From positions 1 through 64,000 of the forward strand of contig CAVUBM010000086.1 in NCBI GenBank assembly GCA_963739645.1: a stretch of DNA of 64,000 nucleotides. Direction: 5' to 3'. Source of the stretch: JASHPR01 sp963739645. Lineage in GTDB: Bacteria > Actinomycetota > Actinomycetes > Streptosporangiales > Streptosporangiaceae. This document shows, piece after piece, positions 1 through 9,256 of this stretch; within the stretch, counting starts at the first letter, position 1; each line of letters begins with the position of its first letter. The notes under the pieces were generated by a model. It was not told where the DNA came from. It worked only from the letters and a program-made list of their open reading frames with translations, and ran no database searches. Both the position numbers and the translations under genes were made by a program.

Positions 1-182
1 GCCCGGTCGGGACGATCCGGGCTGGTCTCCTGTAACGCGTTCGACGTGGCAGGCGCCCTCGCCGCGGGAATGAGCGCTGCCTGGGTGAATCGCGGGACCG
101 GGCCATCGACGACACGATCGGCCCCGCGCCGGAGATGATCGTGTCGACCCTGGGCGAGCTGGCGGAGATGCTGGCCAGCTGA
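1..182 (+). CDS. Haloacid dehalogenase type II, 3' end only
   Basis: This is the C-terminal tail of an L-2-haloacid dehalogenase (HAD superfamily), a soluble hydrolase that removes halide from 2-haloacids. The first frame reads SCNAFDVAGALAAGMSAAWV, the family's conserved S-N-x-F-D-V-x-G-A motif followed by the W-V-N-R strand. The continuation, ending APEMIVSTLGELAEMLAS and a TGA at 180-182, is in another frame, so a frameshift lies at about 90-105. The start and catalytic Asp are outside the window. It runs towards the integrase gene and may be the chromosomal flank of the element. The family call rests on the motif alone. Confidence 0.6.
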
Positions 183-446
183 TCGCCCGGGCCTGGTCAG
201 GCCGGGGCTGCCCCGGCCCAGGTTGAGCTCGCCGGCCAGTTCCTGCACGGCGCTCGCATTGCAGCGACCGCACAGCAGTCCGGACGAGGGCGTCGGTCAT
301 CCGCGGGGCCAGTGCCGACACCGAGATCGCGGCACCGCCTGTGCCTGCCCGACAGTGCCGTCGCGACGCATGCCCAGTTCCTGCTCCCCGTCGTCGACGG
401 CGACTTCGGCCTGCGCGGCTGGCCCATAATCCCGCGAGGCCGTCGT
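183..446. other. Region between dehalogenase and integrase, no clear gene
   Basis: The dehalogenase and integrase genes converge here. Short open stretches exist on the minus strand, including one reading CGRCNASAVQELAGELNLG, but no frame is convincingly closed. The left end of the element should fall in or before this interval. I searched it by eye for a copy of the tRNA-Arg 3' end seen near 14.27 kb and found none. Confidence 0.4.
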
Positions 447-1825
447 TCATAGGCTGCCGGGGTGGTGGAGGGCGTCGCTGGATGCGCTGGTTGGCGGCGG
501 TGGCCTGGCCGTCGATGCAGTTGGCGTAGACGCGGAGCAGGACCGCCAGGCCGTGGCCGGCGCGGCGGGCGACGTCGGTGGCGGGCACGCCGGCGTTGAG
601 CCACAAGGACACGGCGGCGTGCCGCAGGTCGTAGGGGCGGCGGGCCAGCTGTGTGGCCTGCTGGGCGGGGGTCAGCGCAACCCGCCGGGCGCGTTCCCAG
701 ACTTCGCCGTAGCCGGTGTCGTTGAGCGGCCCGCCGTGGTGCGGGTGGCGAACATCCGGCCGCCCGGCCCGGTCCCGTACCGCTTGAGGTGGTTGCGGAG
801 CAATTCGACCAGGGCGGGCGGGATGGGGATGGCCGCGGGTCTCGCCAGGCGGCCGGTGCTTGAGGCCGCGTTCCTGGCGGCGGCGCTGTCGTCGGTCCAC
901 CAGGTTCCGGCGCGGGGGCTGGAGGCAGCCAGGTCGATCCGGCCCAGCCGGTAGAGTCGGGCAGCACGAGGTCGGGTTCGCGCAGTTGGCCACGGCCTCC
1001 GACGGGCGCAGCGCGGCGTAGTACAGGCAGCCGAAGAACGCTTCCATGTGCTCGCCGCGCGGTCCTTGCTGGCGGACGGCGGCCAGCAGCCGGGCGGCCT
1101 GGGCCGGGCTGGCGACGGAGCGGCGGCCTCGACGGTTTCGGCGACCTCGGTGGCCTTCCATTTGATGCGGGCCAGGGGCTGGCGGGCAGGAGCCGGCGTT
1201 CGACGGCGTAGCCGAGCGCGCTGGCGAGCACGGCGCGCTTGCGGCGGGCGGTCGCCGCGGCGGCGGGCGTGCCGTCCAGCCGCCGGGCGCAGGCGGCCAG
1301 GACGGCGCGGATGGTGTCGGGGTCGTCCAGCGCGGCCACCGGCGGGGAGGCTTTCGCGATCCAGTCCAGCGCGCGGGTGATCTCCGCGGGTGTGATCCGG
1401 GTGGCGGTGGCGTGGTTGAACGCGTAGCCGAACAGGGCCCGGCGCAGGACTGCGGGATCGGGTGCCCCCCGGCGCGGCCCGGTCAGGGCGACGGTGATGG
1501 TGGTGAGCGCCTCGGCGGCAGACCGGCGGGATTTGGCGGCCAGGTCGGGCCATTTCATCTGGCTGTAGGCGCGGGCGTGCTCATACCAGGTGACCGCGGC
1601 GGCGCGGGCCGGCGCGAGCCGGGCGGGCTGCCCGGTGACCGGGTCGAACGGCGTCTCGTCGCGGGCGGCGTCTTCGAGGGTGCCCAGGAACGCGTCCGCG
1701 AGGGCCTTGGTGGTAAAGGATTTGCAGTGCTCGCGGCCGCCGGCGGCCCAGCGGACCCGGTGCCGGCCGCGGGCGGTGTCGCTGATCTTCTTGATGTCCC
1801 AGAACCTGACGTGGTAGCTGGTCAT
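447..1825 (-). CDS. Tyrosine recombinase (integrase), frameshifted
   Basis: Site-specific recombinase that would integrate and excise the element. The N-terminal part (ATG at 1825, MTSYHVRFWDIKKI) has the arm-binding region and a SAM-like core-binding domain. The catalytic domain is recovered only by joining frames: KWKATEVAETVEA near 1160, an R-P-S-E-A-like first Arg region near 1000, RPYDLRHAAVSLWLNAGVPA near 600, RRAGHGLAV, and the nucleophile region VYANCIDGQA near 500. The gene ends with SDALHHPGSL and a TGA at 447-449. At least three frameshifts are needed. Reconstructed length is about 458 aa, normal for actinomycete element integrases. The start overlaps the excisionase stop. Whether the shifts are real decay or read errors cannot be told here. 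Confidence 0.8.
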
Positions 1826-2028
1826 GCCCGCGGGCTCTTCGGTTCGTCTTCGAGGCCGCGCAGCCATTCGGCCAGCGCGGCCCGGCGGATCCGCACCGCG
1901 CCGCTGGGCAGCTTCACCGCCCGGGGCGCGATCCCGGTCTGCCGCCACCGGTAGAAGGTGGAGCGCGGCACCCGCAGCTCGGTGACGACCTCGGCGATGG
2001 TCAGCAGCTCATCGGGCTCGCCTGCCAC
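1822..2028 (-). CDS. Excisionase-like helix-turn-helix protein
   Basis: A 68-aa MerR/AlpA-type winged HTH of the excisionase group. The pattern LLTIAEVVTELRVPRSTFYR WRQ is followed by a basic wing (GAVRIRRAALAEWL). It should bind next to the attachment site and bias recombination towards excision. The GTG start at 2028 has an AGGGAGG ribosome binding site 6-9 bases upstream. The stop overlaps the integrase ATG by four bases, so the two are translationally coupled. This xis-int order and overlap are typical of actinomycete integrative elements. Confidence 0.85.
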   Translation of the reverse strand: MAGEPDELLTIAEVVTELRVPRSTFYRWRQTGIAPRAVKLPSGAVRIRRAALAEWLRGLEDEPKSPRA

Positions 2029-2427
2029 GCCTGCCTCCCTTCTCCGGCGGCTTGCGCAGGCGGGGTGGTGTGTGTCCGCCGCCGGCTGTCCGTGCCGTGT
2101 GGCCGATGCACGCTCGCCCCGCCTGGATGGTCAAGTCCCGGCGCGACGGAACGCCCGGTAGCAGGCACGCCGGCGCCGCCGGGGGCGTGCGCCCCGGGTG
2201 CGGCCCTGTGTGCGCATGTGCGGCCCCGCCGGGGGCCAGGTAATTGCGGGGGCGGGAGTCCTGGCCGGGTGGCCCCAGCCGCGCGGCCGGGCCGCGTGGC
2301 GGGCCGGGCCGCGCGGGGCGGCGTCCGGCGCGCGGCCGGGCTTGACATCACCTGCGGAGTGGAGCGCTGATCGGCCGTGCCGCGCGCTGGTGGCGGGCGG
2401 CGGCCCCATCCGCGACCCTGAAGGTGA
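2029..2427. other. Intergenic region upstream of excisionase
   Basis: About 400 bases of very GC-rich sequence between divergent genes. Open frames exist on both strands but are arginine/proline-rich composition artefacts with no recognisable domain. It should contain the promoter for xis-int. I see no clear hexamers or strong repeats. Confidence 0.4.
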
Positions 2428-3186
2428 GTGATCGTGACTGCTAGTTCCTCCCGTCCCGAGGCCGGCGGCGGCTCCGGCGACGGGATGCCGGGCATCCCGG
2501 ATGCCCTGCCTCTGACCGTGACGACCTCGATGTCCTGTCCCTGGCCGGGCTGGCCCCGCCCCCCATGGGGACTGGCTGCTGGTCACGTCGCTGGAGAGCC
2601 AGCCCGGAGGCGGGTTCACCGCCCGGCACCTGCACCGGCGCGAGCTGCATGCCCCCGGCGGCGGCGTGCTCGGTCCGGGTGGCCCCTGGTGCCGGATCCC
2701 CTGGGCCGCGGAAGTCTGCGCGCAGGTGCGGGCGGTGATAGGAGGCCGGCTGGTGCTGGCCGGGAGCGGGACCGGCAGAGCCCCGATGACTGGGCCGGGC
2801 AGGTCCGCCCGGCGGTGTCGTTCGCGATGGGCATGATCACCGAACTGGAGGAAAGCGGCGCTGACCTGGGACCCTTGCACCGGGTCCGGCTGGACGACCC
2901 GGACGCGGCCACGCCCGGGGTGCCGTCCGCCATCACGTCCGGCCGGGCGGGGGCGCCGGGCCGGCGGGCTGACACCGGGACGCCTTCGATCGCGGGGGCA
3001 GGCGCCAGGACCGCCTGCCCCCGCTGCCGTTGCCCCGGCATCCCGCCCGCCACGCCGGCCAGCGCGGGCCGCGACTGCAGGCCGCAGGCATCATCGCCCG
3101 GCGCTCACGCGGCCTGGGCCGCCGGCGGGCCGGTGCGCACGCAAGGGCCTGCCGTGCCCGGGCTGAGGTTCCCTGCGCCTGACTGA
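2428..3186 (+). CDS. Hypothetical protein, probably frameshifted
   Basis: I do not recognise this product. Protein-like segments appear in more than one frame: GDWLLVTSLESQPGGGF and PWCRIPWAAEVCAQVRAVIG (about 2565-2750), then AVSFAMGMITELEESGADLG (about 2812-2870) in the frame of the longest reading. This suggests a real gene with one or more frameshifts near 2560 and 2780. The GTG start at 2428 follows a purine-rich GAAGGTGAG. The 3' end is uncertain because the last 150 codons are low-complexity and overlap the convergent methyltransferase gene by about 95 bases. Confidence 0.35.
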   Translation: MIVTASSSRPEAGGGSGDGMPGIPDALPLTVTTSMSCPWPGWPRPPWGLAAGHVAGEPARRRVHRPAPAPARAACPRRRRARSGWPLVPDPLGRGSLRAGAGGDRRPAGAGRERDRQSPDDWAGQVRPAVSFAMGMITELEESGADLGPLHRVRLDDPDAATPGVPSAITSGRAGAPGRRADTGTPSIAGAGARTACPRCRCPGIPPATPASAGRDCRPQASSPGAHAAWAAGGPVRTQGPAVPGLRFPAPD

Positions 3187-4101
3187 ACTCGCGGGAAAGC
3201 CCGGGGCGCGGAAGACCAGGACGTCCTCGTGCACGATCAGGTGCCACGGCTCGCCGCGGGCGCGGGCCTTGCGGATGTTGTCGAGCTGGAAGAACGACGG
3301 GCGCGGAATCAGGCGCTGGCCGCGCAGCCCGGCCAGCAGCGCGACGCACCGCTCGGCCGGGATCAGGCCGGCGCTCGCGCTGGCGGCGAGGACGGCGCCG
3401 GGCAGGTCGACCAGCTCGCCGCGCTGCCGCCACGGGCGGGCGGTGACCACGACGGTCCCGCCGGGGCGCAGCAGCGCCGTGCAGCCGGCCAGGATGCGGG
3501 TGAACCCAGCGAGCAGGTCGTCCAGGCCGTGGCACGCGAGGTTGGCGGGGTCGTCGCTGTAACGGTTGTCGTACTTCTCCACCCCGCCGCCGCCGGCGCG
3601 CTGCTCGGCGCGGACCTGCCCGTGGACGCTGCGCCCGTAGGGCGGTGAGGTGACCACCAGCGCCACCCGCCCCGCGATACCGGGCGGGAGCAGGGCGGGG
3701 AGCTGACGGGCGTCACCGCGGATCACGTCCGCCTCGCCGGCCGCGCCGTTGCGCCGGGCGTGAGTGATGTTCGCGGCGGCGATACGCGCCCACCGTGGCT
3801 CGTACTCGACGCCGATGGCATCGCGGCCGAGGTGGACGGCCTCGACCAGCGTGGTGCCGATGCCGCACATCGGGTCAGCGACCAGGTCCCCCGGTGCGGT
3901 GTAGCGGGTGATCGCGGTGGCGGCGATCGCGGGCAGCATCTTGGCCGGGTGGGCGGTGGCGGCGGGCAGGTACCGGCCGCGTCGCTGGGTACGGGCGTCC
4001 TGCTGGGCGGTCACCCACACCGACAGCGGGGCGCGTCGATCGCGGTCCGGGCGGGCGCTGGCGTGGCCGGGCCGGGGAGCGCGCGGGCGGGGGTCAGTCA
4101 T
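3091..4101 (-). CDS. DNA methyltransferase (TRM11/N4-N6 DNA methylase fold)
   Basis: SAM-dependent nucleic-acid methyltransferase, most likely acting on DNA amino groups. From the N-terminus it shows an H-P-A-K motif (motif X-like, about residue 52), the SAM-binding motif I DPMCGIGTTLVEA (about 76-88), an acidic ribose-binding residue in GVEYEP, and the catalytic motif IV TSPPYG (about 138), then a C-terminal HEDVLVFRAP. The ATG at 4101 overlaps the upstream paralogue's stop (4094-4096), so the two are coupled. The last 30 or so residues are basic filler and the true end may be upstream. There is no restriction endonuclease beside it, so it is probably an orphan methylase of the integrative element. 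Confidence 0.8.
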   Translation of the reverse strand: MTDPRPRAPRPGHASARPDRDRRAPLSVWVTAQQDARTQRRGRYLPAATAHPAKMLPAIAATAITRYTAPGDLVADPMCGIGTTLVEAVHLGRDAIGVEYEPRWARIAAANITHARRNGAAGEADVIRGDARQLPALLPPGIAGRVALVVTSPPYGRSVHGQVRAEQRAGGGGVEKYDNRYSDDPANLACHGLDDLLAGFTRILAGCTALLRPGGTVVVTARPWRQRGELVDLPGAVLAASASAGLIPAERCVALLAGLRGQRLIPRPSFFQLDNIRKARARGEPWHLIVHEDVLVFRAPGFPASSVRRREPQPGHGRPLRAHRPAGGPGRVSAGR

Positions 4102-4875
4102 CACAGGGCTCCTTGCCGGGCTTGGTGAACACGAGCAGGTCGCTGTGGACGCAGGCGTGGGCGGCCGGGGGCCCGGCGGCCGCGTCCGGGCGGGTCGCGT
4201 CTGGCGGGCCGGGGGTGAGCTGGCCGCCGGTGATGGCGGCGTGCAGGGCGACGATGTGCTGGGCGTAGATGAGCCCGGCGGCGCGGGCGGCGGCGATGAC
4301 CTCGCCGGGGTCATCGCGCAGCCCGCAGGGGCGGGGCGTGCTGGCGGTGATGACGGCCAGGACGCCGCCGGGCCGCGGCACCCGCTCGCACGCCGCGTAC
4401 AGCACGCCGCCGGCGCCGGGCCCGCCGCGGCCGGTGATGGCCAGGGCGGCCTGCCCCGCCTCCGGGCAGCCGGCCTCCAGCAGCAGGTCCGGGCCGCCGG
4501 CCCGGACCTGCGCCAGCGGGCGGCGCGCCAGGCCGAGGTCCTGGTCCAGGCGTGAGCTGGCCGCGTGGCAGGCGGCCGGGCCGGGGAAAAGGCCCAGGAC
4601 CCGGCGCCCGGCTGCGGCAGCCGCGGACAGCAGCGCCCCGGTCCCGGCGGCGGGGATGACGACCAGCTCACCCGGCCGGGAGAACGACGTGATGGCATGC
4701 GCGGCCTCCGGGCCCGAACCCGGGCCGAGGGCCGCGTGGCCGGCCAGACGCTGAGCGGCTCGCCGATCCCCGGGCCGCTCACGGCCGGGCCGGGCTGCTG
4801 CCCGCCGGTCCCTGCGGGGCAGGGCACGGCGGGCGGTGCGGGCAGCTGGCCCGCGTGACGTGCTGGGTGTGGCAT
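4094..4875 (-). CDS. Catalytically degenerate methyltransferase paralogue
   Basis: A homologue of the downstream methyltransferase. It shares the N-terminal EPLSVWPAG, the strand-loop VVIPAAGTGALLSAA in place of motif I, and the C-terminal HSDLLVFTKP matching HEDVLVF in the partner. It lacks any S/D-P-P-Y/W catalytic motif; the equivalent stretch reads RRVLGLFPGPAACHAASSR and then LLLEAGCPEAG. I infer a non-catalytic partner subunit. A frameshift near 4740 joins the N-terminal 45 residues (ATG at 4875, MPHPARHAGQ) to the rest. An alternative start is ATG 4914. Translational coupling to the active copy supports a complex. Confidence 0.65.
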
Positions 4876-5393
4876 GGGCGGCTGGCCCCGCTGCCACCGC
4901 AGATCCGCTGACACTAAAGTAAATCGGGTTTCCGGGACCCTTTTTCACACCGCGCCACGAAATAGCGCCGAGGCGGCGCGGGATGCGAGTTCGCCGGGGT
5001 ATGCTGCTCAGCTCGCCGTCCAAGATCGTCGTGTCGTAGCTGACGCTTTGGGCGCACCGTCACAAACGAGATCTTCCGGGACCATGCTGGCCTGCATGGT
5101 GCCGACCGGCACCCCGCCGGGGCAGGCGCCGTGGGCCTCGATCAGGCCCGCCGTCGCGGCGTGCTTTGAGATCCGCTGCTCCCGAACCCGAGCGTCCCGT
5201 TGAGGATTGGCATGCGACGCCCTTTGACCATGACCGGTCGGGCTAGGTGCCCTGCTACTCAATGTGAGCGCAGTAGTGGTCCCCGGGGGCTCGCAGGCAC
5301 GGTCAGCGCTCCTGGCATCTTGTAGACCTCGAACGAGACCGCCTGATGCGCCAGGCCACGCCCGGCCGAAGCTCGACGACGTTCACGTCGGGC
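4876..5393. other. Gap upstream of methyltransferase pair
   Basis: About 520 bases with no supported gene. An 84-codon minus-strand frame (5008-5262) and an overlapping plus-strand frame (to 5203) are both open, but neither has a ribosome binding site or a recognisable domain. The A/T-richer stretch at 4910-4950 is the best place for the methyltransferase promoter. Confidence 0.4.
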
Positions 5394-7103
5394 TCATCCC
5401 TCGCCGGGCATCGCGGCCAGGTCCGGCCGGCGTTCAGCAGGGCGGTCCCGGCCGGATGGGATGTTCGGGTAGTGCAGGTCGAAGGCGGGCCGTTCGGAGC
5501 GGATCCGGGGGATGGAGGTGAAGTTGTGCCGTGGCGGCGGGCAGGAGGTGGCCCATTCCAGGGAGTTGGCGAACCCCCAGGGGTCGTCGGCGGTGACTTG
5601 CTGCCCGTTCTTCCAGGTCCAGTAGATGTTGCAGAGGAAGAAGAGCGTGGATGCGCCGAGGATGAATGACCCGATCGAGGAGATGTCGTTCAGCGTGGTG
5701 GCCAGGTGGGGCAGGAACGGGTAGTTGGCGACCCGGCGGGGCATGCCGATGAGACCGAGCCAGTGCTGGACCAGGAACGTCATCCAAAAGCCGATGAACA
5801 GTGTCCAGAAGTGCCATTTCCCGAGGGTCTCGTTGAGTTTCTTGCCGGTCCATTTGGGCCACCAGAAGTAGAACCCGCCGAACATGGTGAACACCACGGT
5901 GCCGAACAGCACGTAGTGGAAGTGGGCGACCAGGAAGTAGGTGTCGCTGACGGCGAAGTCCAGTGGCGGGGAGGCCAGGATGACGCCGGTCAGGCCGCCG
6001 AGCAGGAACGTGGCCATGAACCCGAGGATGAACAGCATCGGCGCCTCGAAGGTCAGCTGGCCGCGCCACATGGTGCCGGTCCAGTTGAAGAACTTGATCC
6101 CGGTCGGGATCGCGATGAAGAAGGACATGAGGGAGAAGAACGGCAGCAGCACCGCGCCGGTGGTGAACATGTGGTGGGCCCATACCGTCATCGACAGCCC
6201 GGCGATCCCCAGCGTGGCTGCGACCATGCCCTTGTAGCCGAACAGCGGCTTGCGGGAGAATACCGGCAGGATTTCGGTGGCGATGCCGAAGAACGGGATC
6301 GCCACGATGTACACCTCGGGGTGGCCGAAGAACCAGAACAGGTGCTGCCACAGGATCGCGCCGCCGCTGGAGGCGGCGAACACCTGGGAGCCGAGTTTGC
6401 GGTCGATCTCCAGCACCAGCAGCGCCGCGGCGAGCACCGGGAAGGCCAGCAGCACCATGATGGAGGTGACCAGCACGTTCCAGGTGAAGATCGGCATCCG
6501 GAACATGGTCATGCCCGGGCACCGCATGCACAGGATGGTGGTGATGAAGTTGACCCCGCCCAGGATGGTGCCCAGCCCGGACAGCACCAGGCCCATGATC
6601 CACATGTCGCCGCCGATGCCGGGCGAGTACATGGCGCTGGTCAGCGGCGAGTAGGCGTACCAGCCGAACCCCGGCGCCCCGCCGGGGGTCAGGAAGCTGG
6701 CCAGCAGGATCAGCCCGCCGAAGACGAAGAAGTAGTAGGACATCAGGTTCATCCGGGGGAACGCCACGTCCGGGGCGCCGATCTGCAGCGGCATGATCTC
6801 GTTGGCGAGCCCGATGAACAGCGGTGTGGCGAACAGCAGCAGCATGATCGCGCCGTGCATGGTGAACAGCTCGTTGTACTGCTGGTCGGACACCAGGTTG
6901 TTGTCCGGGCCCATCAGCTGCGCGCGCATGATCATGGCCATCACCCCGGCGATCATGAAGAAGCCGAACGAGGTGATCAGGTACAAGTGGCCGATGATCT
7001 TGTGGTCGGTGGTCGACAGCCACTCAGCCAGGATCGAGCCCTTACGGTAGCTGCGCGGCGCGGCGACCGGGCCTGGCTGTGCCTGCTGCTCAAAAGAGGT
7101 CAC
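5394..7103 (-). CDS. ctaD: Cytochrome c oxidase subunit I
   Basis: Haem-copper oxidase catalytic subunit of the aa3 terminal oxidase, in the plasma membrane. At 569 aa it has normal length with about twelve hydrophobic helices. Visible are HGAIMLLLF in the low-spin haem region, the CuB/Tyr motif WFFGHPEVYI, the H-H pair in VWAHHMF, and the haem a3 ligand region VAHFHYVLFG. The GTG at 7103 was chosen because GGAGGG lies just upstream; residues before it are unlike the family. It stands alone: subunits II (ctaC) and III (ctaE) are not adjacent, and the gene is inside the accessory region. It could be a second, transferred copy of a housekeeping oxidase subunit. Confidence 0.95.
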   Translation of the reverse strand: MTSFEQQAQPGPVAAPRSYRKGSILAEWLSTTDHKIIGHLYLITSFGFFMIAGVMAMIMRAQLMGPDNNLVSDQQYNELFTMHGAIMLLLFATPLFIGLANEIMPLQIGAPDVAFPRMNLMSYYFFVFGGLILLASFLTPGGAPGFGWYAYSPLTSAMYSPGIGGDMWIMGLVLSGLGTILGGVNFITTILCMRCPGMTMFRMPIFTWNVLVTSIMVLLAFPVLAAALLVLEIDRKLGSQVFAASSGGAILWQHLFWFFGHPEVYIVAIPFFGIATEILPVFSRKPLFGYKGMVAATLGIAGLSMTVWAHHMFTTGAVLLPFFSLMSFFIAIPTGIKFFNWTGTMWRGQLTFEAPMLFILGFMATFLLGGLTGVILASPPLDFAVSDTYFLVAHFHYVLFGTVVFTMFGGFYFWWPKWTGKKLNETLGKWHFWTLFIGFWMTFLVQHWLGLIGMPRRVANYPFLPHLATTLNDISSIGSFILGASTLFFLCNIYWTWKNGQQVTADDPWGFANSLEWATSCPPPRHNFTSIPRIRSERPAFDLHYPNIPSGRDRPAERRPDLAAMPGEG

Positions 7104-7435
7104 CTGGCACCCTCCACTGCGGCCCGCTGTCGCTTGCCTGCGTGGCATACTCGCGGGCCCTCGTCAATGGCTGCGCTCCACCGGCCACGGCCTGCCGTAA
7201 GCGGATTGCGCATTCGCGGCAGGCAGCAGGTAAGCGAGCCGTAGACAAGAAGCCCTCAGCGGCACTCCCGCGCCGGTGCCTGACCCGCACCACGCTAACA
7301 CCGGCGGGCCGTGCTGTCCCGGCGCCGCGGCCCGGCAAATGCCCGCCCGTCCCTGGGGGCGCCCTGTTCGTAGTCAGGGCGTGCTGCAGCGGTCGCCGGG
7401 TGCGGTTGCCTGACGGCCGGCGGATACTTGGCTGG
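7104..7435. other. Divergent promoter region, ctaD / stress protein
   Basis: About 330 bases separating ctaD (leftward) from the universal stress protein gene (rightward). No gene or clear promoter hexamers are evident. The arrangement implies both promoters lie here. Confidence 0.4.
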
Positions 7436-7894
7436 GTGACCGGTCATGAGGATTTTGAGCTCGGTACGGACGGTCCGAAGATGATCGTTGTCGGCCTGGA
7501 TGGCTCGCGGACATCCTGGCGTGCTGCGTCGTACGCGAACGGCCTGGCACGCCGCCAGCGCTCTCGTGTGACGGTGGTCTATGTCGTCTCGCCGGGTGCC
7601 CTGGCCGCGATGACCGCGGATGGCGCCGGGATGATCGTGATGGCGGAGGTGCGCGAGGAGGTGGGCGCGGACCTGCGCGAGCAGGTCGAGCGCCTGGCCG
7701 ATGAGCGGGGCGTCGAGACCGACTTCCTGGTGGTCCACGGAGATCCCCTGACCGAACTGCGGAGGGTGGCACAGCAGGTGCGGGCCGACGCTATTGTGGT
7801 CGGCGCCTCGGAGCGGGCTGGTCACCGGTTCGTGGGCTCGCTCGCGGGCCGGCTGGTGAAGGCCGCCCGCTGGCCGGTGACCGTGGTGCCGTAG
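7436..7894 (+). CDS. Universal stress protein (UspA family)
   Basis: A 152-aa cytoplasmic nucleotide-binding stress protein. It has the first strand MIVVGLDGSRTSWRAASYA with the invariant Asp, and the C-terminal ATP-binding loop VVGASERAGHRFVGSLAGRL (G-x2-G-x9-G-S/T pattern), ending WPVTVVP. In actinobacteria such proteins are often induced by hypoxia or stationary phase with CBS proteins; one is encoded at 10.5 kb. The GTG at 7436 was chosen; an internal ATG about 15 codons downstream, just before the first strand, is an alternative. It converges with transaldolase. Confidence 0.9.
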   Translation: MTGHEDFELGTDGPKMIVVGLDGSRTSWRAASYANGLARRQRSRVTVVYVVSPGALAAMTADGAGMIVMAEVREEVGADLREQVERLADERGVETDFLVVHGDPLTELRRVAQQVRADAIVVGASERAGHRFVGSLAGRLVKAARWPVTVVP

Positions 7895-8116
7895 CCCGGC
7901 CCCCTGCCGCTGAGAGGTGCCGCGGGTCCGGTGACTGAGCAGCTCCGTCGTGCTGTGGCCTGCCCGGGACGCGGACCAGCCGACGCGCGCACTTACGGCC
8001 GGCATTCTTGCCCGCGGGCTGGCCGGCGCGCACCTCAGATTGGATCGCGTGGCTGGCATTCCAGACGCTGACGTTCAAGCCGGCGAGCCCTCGGGCGTCC
8101 GGCCTGTGCTCGTTGG

Positions 8117-9256
8117 TCAGCCCTCCTGCGGCCGGGCCGGCTGGTGCGCTGCTGGCTGGGCCCGCAAGGTGGCGGCCAGTTGCTGGCCGAGCCGTTCCCA
8201 CGCGTTGTCGAAGGTGGCCACGCCGTCGTCCTCGAGGCGCTGCACCACGTCGTCGTAGTCGATGCCGAGTTCCTGCAGCTGGCGAAGGACCTGCCGCGAC
8301 TCGTCGTAGTGGCCGTGCACCGAGTCGGCGGGCACCTGGCCGTGGTCGGCGACCAGGCGCAAGGTGGCCTCGGGCATCGTGTTGACCACGCCGGGCGCGA
8401 CGAGATCGGTGACGTAGCGGGTGTCCGGGTAGGCCGGGTCCTTGACCGAGGTGGAGGCCCACAACGGCCGCTGCGGCCGGGCGCCGGCGTCGCGCAGCGC
8501 GGCCCACCGCGGCCCGGTGAAGACCTTCTCGTAATGCTCGTAGGCCAGGCGGGCGTTGGCGATCGCCGCGCGGCCGCGCAGCGCCGCCGCGCCGCTGGTC
8601 CCGATCTTGTCCAGGCGCGAGTCGACCTCGGTGTCGACCCGGGACACGAAGAACGAGGCCACCGATCCGACCCGGGTCAGGTCGAGACCGGCCCGCCGGG
8701 CGTGTTCCATGCCGTCGAGGAAGGCGTCCATGACCGCGTCGTAACGTTGCAGGGAGAAGATCAGCGTGACGTTGATGCTGATCCCCTCGGCCAGGCACGC
8801 GGAGATTGCCCGGATGCCCTGCCGGGCAGCCGGGATCTTGACGAACAGGTTGGGCCGGTCCACCGCCCACCACAGCGCCCGGGCCTCGGCGATCGTGGCC
8901 GCCGTGTCGTGGGCGAGCCGCGGGTCGACCTCGATCGAGACCCGCCCGTCCACCCCGCCCGTCGCGTCGTAGACCGGCCGCAGCACGTCACAGGCCCAGC
9001 GCACATCGAACGTGGTCAGCGCGCGCAGCGCCTCGCGCACGTCAACGCCGCGGGCGGCCAGGTCACCGATCTGCGTGTCGTAGGCATCGCTGCCAGAGAT
9101 CGCCTTGGCGAAGATAGTCGGGTTGGTCGTCACCCCCACCACATGATCCCGGGCGGCCAGGTCGGCCAGGCTGCCCGACACCAGCCGTTCCCGGCTCAGG
9201 TCATCCAGCCAGATCGAGACTCCGGCCTTGGTCAGCGCTGCTAGCGCGTCGTTCAT
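8117..9256 (-). CDS. tal: Transaldolase
   Basis: Pentose-phosphate enzyme moving a dihydroxyacetone unit from sedoheptulose 7-phosphate to glyceraldehyde 3-phosphate. The 379-aa TIM barrel shows GVTTNPTIFAKAI near residue 45, VSIEVDPRLAHDT, the Schiff-base lysine strand NLFVKIPA (about 145), INVTLIFSLQRY, and RPLWASTSVKDPAYPDTRYV. This is the long actinobacterial type. The ATG at 9256 follows GGGAGGAC. The upstream DUF488 gene overlaps it by four bases, so both are co-transcribed. No transketolase or other pentose-phosphate gene is adjacent. Confidence 0.95.
   Translation of the reverse strand: MNDALAALTKAGVSIWLDDLSRERLVSGSLADLAARDHVVGVTTNPTIFAKAISGSDAYDTQIGDLAARGVDVREALRALTTFDVRWACDVLRPVYDATGGVDGRVSIEVDPRLAHDTAATIAEARALWWAVDRPNLFVKIPAARQGIRAISACLAEGISINVTLIFSLQRYDAVMDAFLDGMEHARRAGLDLTRVGSVASFFVSRVDTEVDSRLDKIGTSGAAALRGRAAIANARLAYEHYEKVFTGPRWAALRDAGARPQRPLWASTSVKDPAYPDTRYVTDLVAPGVVNTMPEATLRLVADHGQVPADSVHGHYDESRQVLRQLQELGIDYDDVVQRLEDDGVATFDNAWERLGQQLAATLRAQPAAHQPARPQEG

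Noticed and set aside
183..446. attL copy of the tRNA-Arg 3' end
   Set aside because: No stretch resembling GGTTCGAATCCTGC was found here; the left attachment site may lie outside the window or the tRNA may not be the target.
2001..2495. 164-aa minus-strand gene upstream of the excisionase
   Set aside because: Low-complexity Arg/Pro/Gly reading that overlaps the excisionase start and its binding site.
5008..5262. 84-aa minus-strand gene between ctaD and the methyltransferases
   Set aside because: No binding site, no domain, and an equally good frame on the other strand.
5706..7244. 512-codon plus-strand open frame opposite ctaD
   Set aside because: Composition is His/Gln/Glu/Arg-rich antisense of membrane codons; ctaD is unmistakable on the other strand.
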